Part shown: positions 1 to 5,949 of the stretch, one piece after another
Numbering within the stretch: position 1 is the stretch's first letter
How the letters are laid out: every line of letters begins with the position of its first letter
DNA from: Candidatus Aminicenantota bacterium
Lineage (GTDB): Bacteria > Acidobacteriota > Aminicenantia > Aminicenantales > Aminicenantaceae
NCBI GenBank assembly: GCA_030620655.1
Contig: JAUXEH010000189.1
Span: forward strand, 1-5,993
Length of the DNA stretch: 5,993 nt
Direction: 5' to 3'
Notes under the pieces: generated by a model
Database searches by the model: none
The model's input: the letters and a program-made list of their open reading frames with translations, nothing else
Told to the model about the DNA's origin: nothing
Made by a program: the position numbers and the translations under genes

Positions 1-54
1 CCGCTCGGACTGAATAGGCTGGGAAAAGAGGCGAGAAAGAGCTTGCGAGAGTGA

Positions 55-84
55 TTGACGAAGGGTAGGCTCTTTTAATAAGAT
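55..84 (+). promoter_or_regulatory. Candidate sigma70-type promoter of the operon
   Basis: TTGACG at 55-60 matches five of six bases of the -35 consensus. TAAGAT at 79-84 matches four of six of the -10 consensus, with an 18-base spacer. This puts a start of transcription near base 91, about 19 bases ahead of the first gene's ATG, so the leader would be very short. The surrounding bases (61-110) are clearly more AT-rich than the genes. Bases 1-54 show no gene; a six-base direct repeat GCGAGA occurs at 31-36 and 45-50, which may be chance. The call rests on motif matching alone. Confidence 0.35.
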
Positions 85-109
85 AGGTGTTCTCTTCCAG
101 GATACAATA

Positions 110-1666
110 ATGGCCCGTTTATTCGAATACCAGAGCAAGCAGCTGCTGCAGAAGGGCGGCATCCGGATCCCCGAGGGCGGGGTCGCCCGCACTCCCGAGG
201 AAGCCCGTGAGATCGCCGCTAAGCTCGGGCGGCCGGTGGTGCTGAAGATCCAGGTCTGGGTTACGGGCCGCGCCGGACTGGGCGGCATCCGGTTCGCGGA
301 CACGCCGGAAGAGGCCGAGGCCCAGGCCCGCGAGCTGCTGGGCACCCGGGTCAAGAATTTCGTGGTGGACGCGGTCCTGGTGGAGGAGAAGCTGGCGATC
401 ACGGACGAGTATTTCGCCGGGCTGGTCATCGACGATGCCGCCAAGGCTCCGCTCCTGGTGTTCAGCTCCGTGGGAGGTACCGGGATCGAGGAGATAGCAA
501 AGGACCGTCCGGAGAAGCTCGCCCGCATGCCCATCGACATCCTTGCGGGGGTGAGGGAGTATGAGGTCCGAAACCTCATCCGCCGTACCGGCATCACAGG
601 GAAGCTGCTGCTCCAGATCTCGGGGCTGCTGACCAAGTTCTTTCGGGTGGCCCGCTCCTATGACGCGCGTTCGGCCGAGATAAATCCCCTGGTCCGCACC
701 GAGGGCGGGCAGGTCTACGCGGCCGACTGCCACTTCACAGTGGATGACTACGCCGTGTTCCGGCACCCCGACCTGGGAATCGAAGTGGCCCGGGAGTTCG
801 ACCGGCCTCCCACCGAGCTGGAAAAGATCGCCTACCGGATCGAAGAGAAGGACTACCGGGGCACGTTCTACTTCCTCCAGATGAACGAGGACATCTCCCC
901 GGAGGAGAAGGCCATCGGCTTCAATGGAGCCGGCGGTGGGGGCTCGATGATGTCCATGGACGCGGTCCTGAGCCGCGGATTCAAGCTGGCCAACTACTGC
1001 GATACGAGCGGCAATCCGGCCGCCGCCAAGGTGTACCGGGCGGCCAAGATCATCCTCTCGCAGCCGAACATAAAAGGCTACTTTGCCTCGGGCTCGGGTG
1101 TGGCCAGCCAGGAACAGTTCCACTCGGCCCGCGGGCTGGTCAAGGCCTTCCTGGAGGAGGGGCTCGACATCCCCGCGGTCATCCGTCTGGGCGGCAATTA
1201 TGAGGAGAAGGCCATTGAGATCCTGGGCCTCTACCTCAAGGACATCCCGGGGACTGTCGAAGGCTACGGCCGCGACGACTCGCCCGAATTCTGCGCCCGG
1301 CGCATGGAGGAGCTGATCAAGGAGAACGGGCAGCGCCCTCACAAGGTGCGGCCTTGGGAAGATCAGGAGTTTCCGGAGGCCTGGTATTCCTTTGCGACCA
1401 TGACGGGTGCCGTGTATTTCGACCACACAAAATGTGCCGCCTGCAGCACGCAGGGGTGTGTAGAGGCCTGCACGCCCGGAATCCTGAAACGGGATGAAGA
1501 GCACAGACCGGTGCTGGCCGTGGAGCCGGATGCGGCCAAAAAAGGCAAGTGCACCGAGTGCCTGGCCTGTGAGATCTTCTGCAGGTTCCACGAACAGGAT
1601 GCAGTTGCCATAGACCTGCCCATACCCGGCCTCCGGGAGTACCGCGCACGCATCATCTCGAGATAG
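110..1666 (+). CDS. ATP-grasp acyl-CoA synthetase beta-type subunit (citryl-CoA synthetase-like) fused to a 2[4Fe-4S] ferredoxin domain
   Basis: Probable nucleotide-binding subunit of a cytosolic ADP-forming acid-CoA ligase, working with the next gene. Residues 1 to about 230 are an ATP-grasp region like SucC: it starts LFEYQSKQLL, and K46, G53-R54 and E92 align with the ATP-binding K46, 53-55 and E99 of E. coli SucC. N192 and D206 keep the 14-residue spacing of the Mg-binding pair N199/D213, and E190 precedes them as in E. coli. Residues about 260-400 are the flavodoxin-like ligase domain, with NGAG at 272-275. SucC normally stops near 390 residues. This protein runs on to 518 and adds Cys442, 445, 450, 454 and Cys481, 484, 487, 491, two predicted [4Fe-4S] sites. 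The AGGA at 99-102, seven bases before the ATG, supports the start. Citrate as substrate is inferred from genes 3, 5 and 6; succinate, malate or another 2-hydroxy acid remains possible. CcsA is the nearest characterised analogue, but I do not recall it carrying this extension. Confidence 0.85.
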   Translation: MARLFEYQSKQLLQKGGIRIPEGGVARTPEEAREIAAKLGRPVVLKIQVWVTGRAGLGGIRFADTPEEAEAQARELLGTRVKNFVVDAVLVEEKLAITDEYFAGLVIDDAAKAPLLVFSSVGGTGIEEIAKDRPEKLARMPIDILAGVREYEVRNLIRRTGITGKLLLQISGLLTKFFRVARSYDARSAEINPLVRTEGGQVYAADCHFTVDDYAVFRHPDLGIEVAREFDRPPTELEKIAYRIEEKDYRGTFYFLQMNEDISPEEKAIGFNGAGGGGSMMSMDAVLSRGFKLANYCDTSGNPAAAKVYRAAKIILSQPNIKGYFASGSGVASQEQFHSARGLVKAFLEEGLDIPAVIRLGGNYEEKAIEILGLYLKDIPGTVEGYGRDDSPEFCARRMEELIKENGQRPHKVRPWEDQEFPEAWYSFATMTGAVYFDHTKCAACSTQGCVEACTPGILKRDEEHRPVLAVEPDAAKKGKCTECLACEIFCRFHEQDAVAIDLPIPGLREYRARIISR

Positions 1667-1689
1667 AGAGAAGGAATCGGAACGAAACG

Positions 1690-2601
1690 ATGGCGATCCT
1701 GGTCAATGAGCAGTCGACGGTCGTGGTCCAAGGGATCACCGGCCGGGAAGGGATGGTCCGGACCCGTTTGATGACGGAATACGGGACGCGGGTCGTGGCC
1801 GGCGTGACCCCGGGCAAGGGGGGCCAGGACGTGCTGGGCGTGCCGGTCTATGATTCCGTGGAGGAAGCCTGGGAGCGGACCGGTCCCCTGGATGTAGGTG
1901 TGATCTTCGTTCCCGCCACCCTGGTCAAGGACGCCGCCCTGGAGGCCGTGGCCGCGGGTGTGAAGCTCGTGGTCATCGTACCCGACCGCGTGCCCATCCT
2001 GGACGTGCTCGAGATCGCGGCTTTTGCCGAAAAGCACGGCGCGCGTTTCGTGGGGCCCAACACGCTGGGCCTGGTCAGCCCGGGCAAGGCGGTCCTGGGC
2101 ATGATCGGGGGCCGGGCAGAGCGGGCGCGGGAATGGTTTAGGCCCGGGAACATCGGGGTCACCTCCCGCTCCGGGGGCATGACCTCGGCCATCTCCTATT
2201 ACCTGACGGAAGCCGGGCTCGGCCAGAGCACCATCGTCCATGTGGGAGGCGATGTCGTGGTCGGCCTCTCCCATCCCGAGATCGTGTCACTCTTCCAGGA
2301 GGATGAGCAGACCGACCTGATCGTGATGTTCGGTGAGATCGGGACAACCCAGGAGGAACGCGTGGCCGACCTGATCGAGGCCGGGACCCTGACCAAGCCT
2401 GTCATCGCCTACATCGGCGGCAAGGCCGCCAAGTCCGGCACACGCTTCTCCCATGCCGGCGCCATCGTGGAGGGCACCCGCGGCTCCCACGCCAGCAAGG
2501 TCGGCCGGCTCAAGGAGGTGGGCGTGCATGTCGTGGACAGCGTGGCCGACATCCCGGCTGTCGCGCTGAAGCTGTCGGGCGCAGGAGGAGAAAAACAATG
2601 A
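1690..2601 (+). CDS. Succinyl-CoA synthetase alpha-like subunit (citryl-CoA synthetase small subunit-like)
   Basis: Predicted CoA-binding and phosphohistidine-carrying subunit, partner of the preceding ATP-grasp protein. The N-terminal Rossmann CoA-binding domain shows VVVQGITGREG (11-21) and GVTPGKGG (38-45), nearly identical to SucD. The ligase domain has GEIG (215-218) and the active-site loop SHAGAI, in which H255 aligns with phosphohistidine H246 of E. coli SucD. All catalytic elements I can check are present, and 303 residues is close to the usual length of about 290. At 159-164 it reads SRSGGM, as I remember from ATP-citrate lyase, where E. coli SucD has SRSGTL; the SucD PNCPG motif is PNTLG here (123-127). 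Both differences favour a ligase for citrate or a similar acid over succinate. It lies 23 bases after gene 1, with AAGGAA at 1671-1676 or CGGAA at 1678-1682 as ribosome-binding site. Its TGA stop overlaps the next ATG (ATGA). The family is certain; the substrate is inferred. Confidence 0.88.
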   Translation: MAILVNEQSTVVVQGITGREGMVRTRLMTEYGTRVVAGVTPGKGGQDVLGVPVYDSVEEAWERTGPLDVGVIFVPATLVKDAALEAVAAGVKLVVIVPDRVPILDVLEIAAFAEKHGARFVGPNTLGLVSPGKAVLGMIGGRAERAREWFRPGNIGVTSRSGGMTSAISYYLTEAGLGQSTIVHVGGDVVVGLSHPEIVSLFQEDEQTDLIVMFGEIGTTQEERVADLIEAGTLTKPVIAYIGGKAAKSGTRFSHAGAIVEGTRGSHASKVGRLKEVGVHVVDSVADIPAVALKLSGAGGEKQ

Positions 2602-3377
2602 GTGATATGCACTGGAAGACAGGCATCACGAGAGTGGCGCCCAACGAGGTCGCGGTTCGCGGGTATCCGGTGGACGAGCTCATCGGAAAAATCTCGTTTT
2701 CCCAGGCTATCTACCTGGTCCTCAAGGGAGAGATGCCGTCCACGGAGGTGGGCAGGCTGATCGATGCGATCTTGGTCTCCTCGGTCGATCACGGTGCCGG
2801 CCCGCCCTCGGTCCTGGCCGCCCGAACCGTGGCCTCCACCGGCTCGGAGCTCAATGCCTCCATCGCCGCCGGCATCCTGGCCATCTCCCGGTTCCATGGG
2901 GGGGCCATCGAGGAGGGGATGCGCCTCTTCAACCGGATCGCCGCCCTCATGTCGGAAAGGGACATGAGGATGGAGGAGGCGGTCGGCGAAGTGCTTGAGG
3001 AGATGCGGCAGGTAAAGAAGCGGGCCTCCGGCTTCGGCCACCGCCTGCACACGCAGGACCCGCGCACGGCTCGGCTGTTTGCGCTGGCCGCGGAACTGGG
3101 CCTCTCCGGCCGGCACGTGGCCATCGCCCGCGCCGTGGAGCAGGCCCTGGCGGAACAGCTGGGGAAGCCGCTGCCCATCAACGTGGACGGCGCCATTGCC
3201 GCGCTGCTCTGCGGCCTGGATTTCCCACCGGAGATCGGGAACGCGTTCTTCATAATCGCCCGGACCGCCGGCCTGACCGCCCACATCCATGAAGAAAAAA
3301 CCCGCATGCGGCCCATGCGCAAGATCCATCCCACGGATTTCGCGTATGACGGGCCGGAGGGGGAAAAGGACGAATAA
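2598..3377 (+). CDS. Citryl-CoA lyase-like protein (short citrate synthase fold)
   Basis: Predicted to cleave citryl-CoA to acetyl-CoA and oxaloacetate, or to condense them in reverse. It has 259 residues, against about 370-430 for citrate synthase. That is the size of stand-alone citryl-CoA lyase and of the lyase module at the C-terminus of ATP-citrate lyase. The three catalytic positions of the fold are visible: H100 in FHGGAIEE, H148 in GFGHRLH and D197 in INVDGAIA. DHGAGPPS (H65) matches the DHGPA stretch of ATP-citrate lyase. The basic tail MRPMRKIHP resembles the segment that closes the oxaloacetate site. A strong AGGAGGAG (2583-2590), seven bases before the ATG, together with the 4-base overlap with gene 2, fixes the start and implies translational coupling, hence matched amounts of synthetase and lyase. 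Alternatives are a short citrate synthase or a lyase for methylcitryl-CoA or a similar thioester; the ligase next door favours the lyase reading. Confidence 0.82.
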   Translation: MSDMHWKTGITRVAPNEVAVRGYPVDELIGKISFSQAIYLVLKGEMPSTEVGRLIDAILVSSVDHGAGPPSVLAARTVASTGSELNASIAAGILAISRFHGGAIEEGMRLFNRIAALMSERDMRMEEAVGEVLEEMRQVKKRASGFGHRLHTQDPRTARLFALAAELGLSGRHVAIARAVEQALAEQLGKPLPINVDGAIAALLCGLDFPPEIGNAFFIIARTAGLTAHIHEEKTRMRPMRKIHPTDFAYDGPEGEKDE

Positions 3378-3914
3378 ATGCGAAACAAACTCCTGTCCCT
3401 GATGCCGGAGTTCCAGCTCATCCAGGATGCCGGGCTCCAAGAGAAGACCATCACGGTGTGGCTGGAAGCGATGGCCAAGAGCGGGTGGACGGTCGAAGAC
3501 CTGCAGGACATGCCCTTCACGCTCCTGATTCGCCACACACCCATCAACATCGTCAGCCACACCCGGGCGGTCACACAGTGTTCCCTGAAGATCGCCGAGG
3601 TCCTCATGGAGGAATACCACGGCCGGGTCGCCATAGACCGTGATACCCTGCTTTCGGGGGCCCTGCTGCACGACGTGGGCAAGCTCTTCGAATACACGCG
3701 CCGGGACGGGGAATTCGTCAAGAGCCGGGAGGGACAGCTCCTCCGGCATCCGATCTCGGGAGCGGCCTTTGCCGGCCGGTTCGACATCTCCCAGGAGATC
3801 CTGCACATCATCGCCGCCCACTCCAAGGAGGGCGACGGTGCACGCCGGACCGTGGAGGCCATCATCGTCAACCACGCCGACTTCGTGAATTTCGAGTCGC
3901 TTCAGATTGAATAG
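3378..3914 (+). CDS. HD-domain protein (predicted metal-dependent phosphohydrolase or regulator)
   Basis: A 178-residue soluble protein with the HD metal-binding pattern: H61 (SHTRAV), H98-D99 (LLHDVGK), H124 (LRHPIS), H148 (AAHS) and D168 (NHADF). The H...HD...H...H...D set is intact, so it is probably catalytically competent and may bind two metals. The first 50 or so residues are a helical-looking lead without a motif I recognise. No signal peptide or membrane segment is visible, and there is no GYP motif, so it is not a standard cyclic-di-GMP phosphodiesterase. Its ATG directly abuts the TAA of the lyase gene, and AAGGA (3366-3370) lies seven bases upstream, so it is translated with the pathway genes. 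No known step of citrate cleavage needs an HD hydrolase. A role in nucleotide signalling, removal of a damaged metabolite or enzyme regulation is possible, but the sequence does not say which. The family call is secure; the substrate is unknown. Confidence 0.8.
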   Translation: MRNKLLSLMPEFQLIQDAGLQEKTITVWLEAMAKSGWTVEDLQDMPFTLLIRHTPINIVSHTRAVTQCSLKIAEVLMEEYHGRVAIDRDTLLSGALLHDVGKLFEYTRRDGEFVKSREGQLLRHPISGAAFAGRFDISQEILHIIAAHSKEGDGARRTVEAIIVNHADFVNFESLQIE

Positions 3915-3928
3915 TACAGGATAACAAC

Positions 3929-3941
3929 AGGGGGGGACTTG
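3929..3941 (+). promoter_or_regulatory. Poly-G ribosome-binding site and TTG start of the hydro-lyase large subunit
   Basis: A run AGGGGGGG at 3929-3936 sits just ahead of a TTG codon at 3939. No ATG or GTG lies in frame between the upstream in-frame stop (TAG, 3912-3914) and this TTG. Starting here gives the N-terminus AATFSEKVL, which fits the usual start of LeuC-type proteins (TLAEKIL). The next in-frame candidate, GTG at 3963, would cut off this conserved stretch. A TTG start with a short, G-only Shine-Dalgarno suggests weaker initiation than for the neighbouring genes. Confidence 0.55.
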
Positions 3942-5192
3942 GCAGCTACATTTTCGGAAAAGGTGCTGGGGAGCCGGGCCGGCAGGGACGTTAAGGCCGG
4001 AGAGGTGGTCACGGTCGCCCCGGACTTCATCCTGTCGCACGACAACACGGCCGCCATCAGCCGGGAGTTCGCCAAGCTGGGGGTGGGGCGGGTCCGGCAG
4101 CCGGAGAAGATCGTCATCATCCTGGACCACGTGGTCCCGGCGGCCGCCGAAAAATACGCCCTGAACCACAAGCTCATCCGGGAGTTCGTGGCCGACCAGG
4201 ACATCCCCCATTTCTTCGACATCCAGCACGGCATCTGCCATCAGGTGTTCTCCGAATCCGGCTTCGCCCTCCCCGGGAAGCTGATCCTGGGGGCGGATTC
4301 CCACACCACGAGCTACGGCGCCTTCGGCGCCTTCTCGGCCGGCATAGGGCGGACCGAGGTGGCCTGCCTGTGGGCCACGGACGAGATCTGGCTGCGCGTG
4401 CCGGAGACCATCCGCATCGAGCTGGAGGGCTGGTTCGGAGAGGGGACCTCGGCCAAGGATGCCATCCTCAAGATCATCGGCGACAGCGGCTCGGATTTCG
4501 CCAATTACATGGCCGTGGAGTTCGCAGGATCGGCGGCCGCCCGCTTCAGCCTGGCCTCGCGCCTGGTCCTGGCCAACATGGCGGCCGAGATGGGCGCCAA
4601 GAACGGGTATTTCGCCCCGGACGAGAAGACGCTGGCCTATCTCGAGGGCCGGGCCCAGGCGGAATTCACCCCGGTCTATTCGGACGAAGACGCCGCTTTC
4701 GCCCGGGTGCTCAGCTGCGACCTCGCCTCTCTGGAACCCCAGGTCGCCTGCCCGCATACCGTGGACAACGTCCGGCCGGTAAGCGAGGTGGTGGGGACCC
4801 GCTTCCATCAGGCGCTAATCGGGACCTGCACCAACGGCCGGATGGAGGACCTGGAGGCCGCGGCCCGCATCCTCAAGGGCAGCAGGGTCCATCCCGGCGT
4901 GCGCGTGCTCGTGATCCCGGCCTCTCGAAAGGTGTATGTGCAGGCCATAAAGCAGGGGATCCTCGAGACCCTGTCCGAGGCGGGCTGCGTGATCCTGAAC
5001 CCCGGGTGCGGGCCCTGCCTGGGCGCCCACCAGGGGATCCTGGCGCCGGGCGAGGTGGCCCTCAGCACGGCGAACCGCAACTTCCGCGGCCGCATGGGGA
5101 GCCGCGACTCGGAGATATACCTGGCTTCACCGGCCACGGTGGCGGCCTCGGCGCTGAAAGGGGTTATCACCGACCCAAGGACCGTGTCATGA
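3939..5192 (+). CDS. Aconitase/3-isopropylmalate dehydratase/homoaconitase family, large subunit
   Basis: Large catalytic subunit of a two-subunit [4Fe-4S] hydro-lyase that isomerises a 2-hydroxy acid by dehydration and rehydration. In this operon the likely reaction is citrate to isocitrate via aconitate. It has 417 residues, the length of the archaeal-type LeuC/HacA branch and not of the monomeric aconitases of roughly 650-900. Visible motifs are SHDNTAA near residue 33, GADSHTTSYGAFG near 123-135, GTCTNGR with cluster ligand C297, and NPGCGPCLG with ligands C357 and C360. The 60+3 spacing of the cysteines equals that of E. coli LeuC (347/407/410). The C-terminus (SEIYLASPATVAASA) is typical of the branch. 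It follows the HD gene by 24 bases and overlaps the small-subunit gene by four (ATGA). Family members act on isopropylmalate, homocitrate, citrate, citramalate or dimethylmalate, and motifs in this subunit do not decide between them. The aconitase role comes from context. The start is TTG. Confidence 0.87.
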   Translation: MAATFSEKVLGSRAGRDVKAGEVVTVAPDFILSHDNTAAISREFAKLGVGRVRQPEKIVIILDHVVPAAAEKYALNHKLIREFVADQDIPHFFDIQHGICHQVFSESGFALPGKLILGADSHTTSYGAFGAFSAGIGRTEVACLWATDEIWLRVPETIRIELEGWFGEGTSAKDAILKIIGDSGSDFANYMAVEFAGSAAARFSLASRLVLANMAAEMGAKNGYFAPDEKTLAYLEGRAQAEFTPVYSDEDAAFARVLSCDLASLEPQVACPHTVDNVRPVSEVVGTRFHQALIGTCTNGRMEDLEAAARILKGSRVHPGVRVLVIPASRKVYVQAIKQGILETLSEAGCVILNPGCGPCLGAHQGILAPGEVALSTANRNFRGRMGSRDSEIYLASPATVAASALKGVITDPRTVS

Positions 5193-5677
5193 CAGAAGGA
5201 AGGGTGTGGAAGTACGGGGACGCCGTCAACACCGATGTGATCTTCCCGGGCAAATACACCTACGCACTCATGGAGCCTGAGGAGTTGGCCGGCCATGCTC
5301 TGGAAGACCTGGACCCGGGTTTCGCGCAACAGGTCAAGCCCGGGGACGTGGTCGCGGCCGGCACAAATTTCGGCTGCGGGAGCTCCCGAGAACAGGCCGC
5401 CTCCTGCCTCAAGTTCGCCGGCGTGCAGGCCGTGATCGCCAAGTCCTTCGCCCGCATCTTCTTCCGCAACGCGATTAACCAGGGTCTGCCCGTGATCCAG
5501 TCACCGGAAGCGGTCGACACCCTGCAGACGGGCGACACGATCCGGATCGACTTCGCCCGAGGCCTCATCCACACTCCTCACGGCGACTTCGAGTTCCCGC
5601 CCCTGCCCGACTCTGTCCTCGGCATCCTCCAGGCCGGCGGCCTCGTTGCTTACACGCAGCAGAAGCTCAAGCGCTAA
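5189..5677 (+). CDS. Aconitase/3-isopropylmalate dehydratase/homoaconitase family, small (swivel) subunit
   Basis: Small subunit completing the hydro-lyase: a 162-residue swivel domain, the normal LeuD/HacB length. It opens with the family pattern KYGDAVNTDVIFPGKY. The substrate-contacting GCGSSREQA follows, with S65, S66 and R67 in the position of the aconitase GSSRE motif, then the conserved stretch AVIAKSFARIFFRNAINQGLP. The specificity loop after PGK reads Y23-T-Y-A26. I recall YLVY for isopropylmalate and YLRT for homoaconitate enzymes of Methanocaldococcus; this loop is neither, so the substrate should not be taken from the nearest database name. The ATG overlaps the stop of the large subunit (ATGA), which implies coupled translation of the two subunits. 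AGG at 5178-5180 is the only ribosome-binding bases nearby, so coupling probably matters. It is the last gene of the operon. Confidence 0.87.
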   Translation: MTEGRVWKYGDAVNTDVIFPGKYTYALMEPEELAGHALEDLDPGFAQQVKPGDVVAAGTNFGCGSSREQAASCLKFAGVQAVIAKSFARIFFRNAINQGLPVIQSPEAVDTLQTGDTIRIDFARGLIHTPHGDFEFPPLPDSVLGILQAGGLVAYTQQKLKR

Positions 5678-5862
5678 CCGTGATAAAGCAACAGTCAGGC
5701 AAGCTGAAACGTCAGCCCGGTGATTTCCCCCAGCGAGGGAACTCACCTAATTCCTCGGCTCGCTCTCCTCTTCGAGGAACCATGCCCGCTCGCCTCCGGA
5801 CGGCTTCCTTATCAGCTTACCCGACTGGGGAAAATGTTGGCTCCTCCGATGTATGAAATGTC
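5678..5862. other. Non-coding stretch after the operon
   Basis: I see no supported gene here. A 71-codon reading frame from a GTG at 5720 to 5935 lacks any recognisable motif and runs through the terminator hairpin and the palindrome, so I do not call it. Small inverted repeats are present: GCTGA/TCAGC at 5703-5707 and 5712-5716 with a 4-base loop, and TTCCTCG/CGAGGAA at 5751-5757 and 5773-5779 with a 15-base loop. Neither is followed by a T-run, so neither is an intrinsic terminator. They could fold in the 3' tail of the operon transcript. Confidence 0.5.
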
Positions 5863-5905
5863 ATGCCGTCACTCGAGTCCACTAAATTCTGTGTCGGCAT
5901 TTTTT
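5863..5905 (+). terminator. Probable Rho-independent terminator of the operon
   Basis: ATGCCGTCAC at 5863-5872 pairs with GTGTCGGCAT at 5891-5900. That is a 10-base stem with one T-T mismatch and an 18-base loop, followed at once by a run of T (5900-5905). The arrangement suits forward transcription. It lies about 190 bases after the last stop codon, which is far but not unusual. The large loop and the mismatch make it weaker than a classic terminator. Confidence 0.5.
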
Positions 5906-5918
5906 ATCAATAATCCAG

Positions 5919-5937
5919 GTTCAGTAATGTACTGAAC
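5919..5937. promoter_or_regulatory. Perfect inverted repeat, possible operator
   Basis: GTTCAGTA (5919-5926) and TACTGAAC (5930-5937) are exact reverse complements around a 3-base centre. A 19-base near-symmetric site of this kind fits a dimeric repressor. It lies 12 bases before the -35-like box at 5950, a usual place for an operator or activator site. It could instead be a small hairpin in RNA. No regulator gene is in the window to pair it with. Confidence 0.45.
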
Positions 5938-5949
5938 GAGTACATGGAT

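Noticed and set aside
119..1591. Minus-strand open frame of about 490 codons opposite gene 1
   Set aside because: Same cause: it mirrors the ATP-grasp gene, the translation looks low in meaning, and no ribosome-binding context or family motif is seen.
1400..1666. Possibility that the ferredoxin part is a separate gene joined by a sequencing error
   Set aside because: The frame is continuous through the linker and both cysteine motifs, with no stop or homopolymer at the junction and no good internal start with a ribosome-binding site, so a true fusion is the simpler reading.
110..2601. Assignment of genes 1-2 as ordinary succinyl-CoA synthetase of the oxidative TCA cycle
   Set aside because: The SRSGGM and PNTLG changes, the ferredoxin extension and the adjoining lyase and hydro-lyase genes favour a citrate-type acid, though succinate is not excluded by sequence alone.
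2409..4808. Very long minus-strand open frame (about 799 codons) across genes 2-5
   Set aside because: It is antisense to four genes with clear motifs and its translation has no recognisable domain. Long antisense frames are expected opposite GC-rich genes because of codon bias.
4370..5188. Upstream in-frame extension of the small hydro-lyase subunit to a 435-codon frame
   Set aside because: The extension is an out-of-frame reading of the large-subunit gene, rich in Gly, Arg and Pro. The family N-terminus starts exactly at the ATG at 5189.
5720..5935. 71-codon frame downstream of the operon
   Set aside because: It starts with GTG without a good ribosome-binding site, has no motif, and overlaps both the terminator hairpin and the palindrome.
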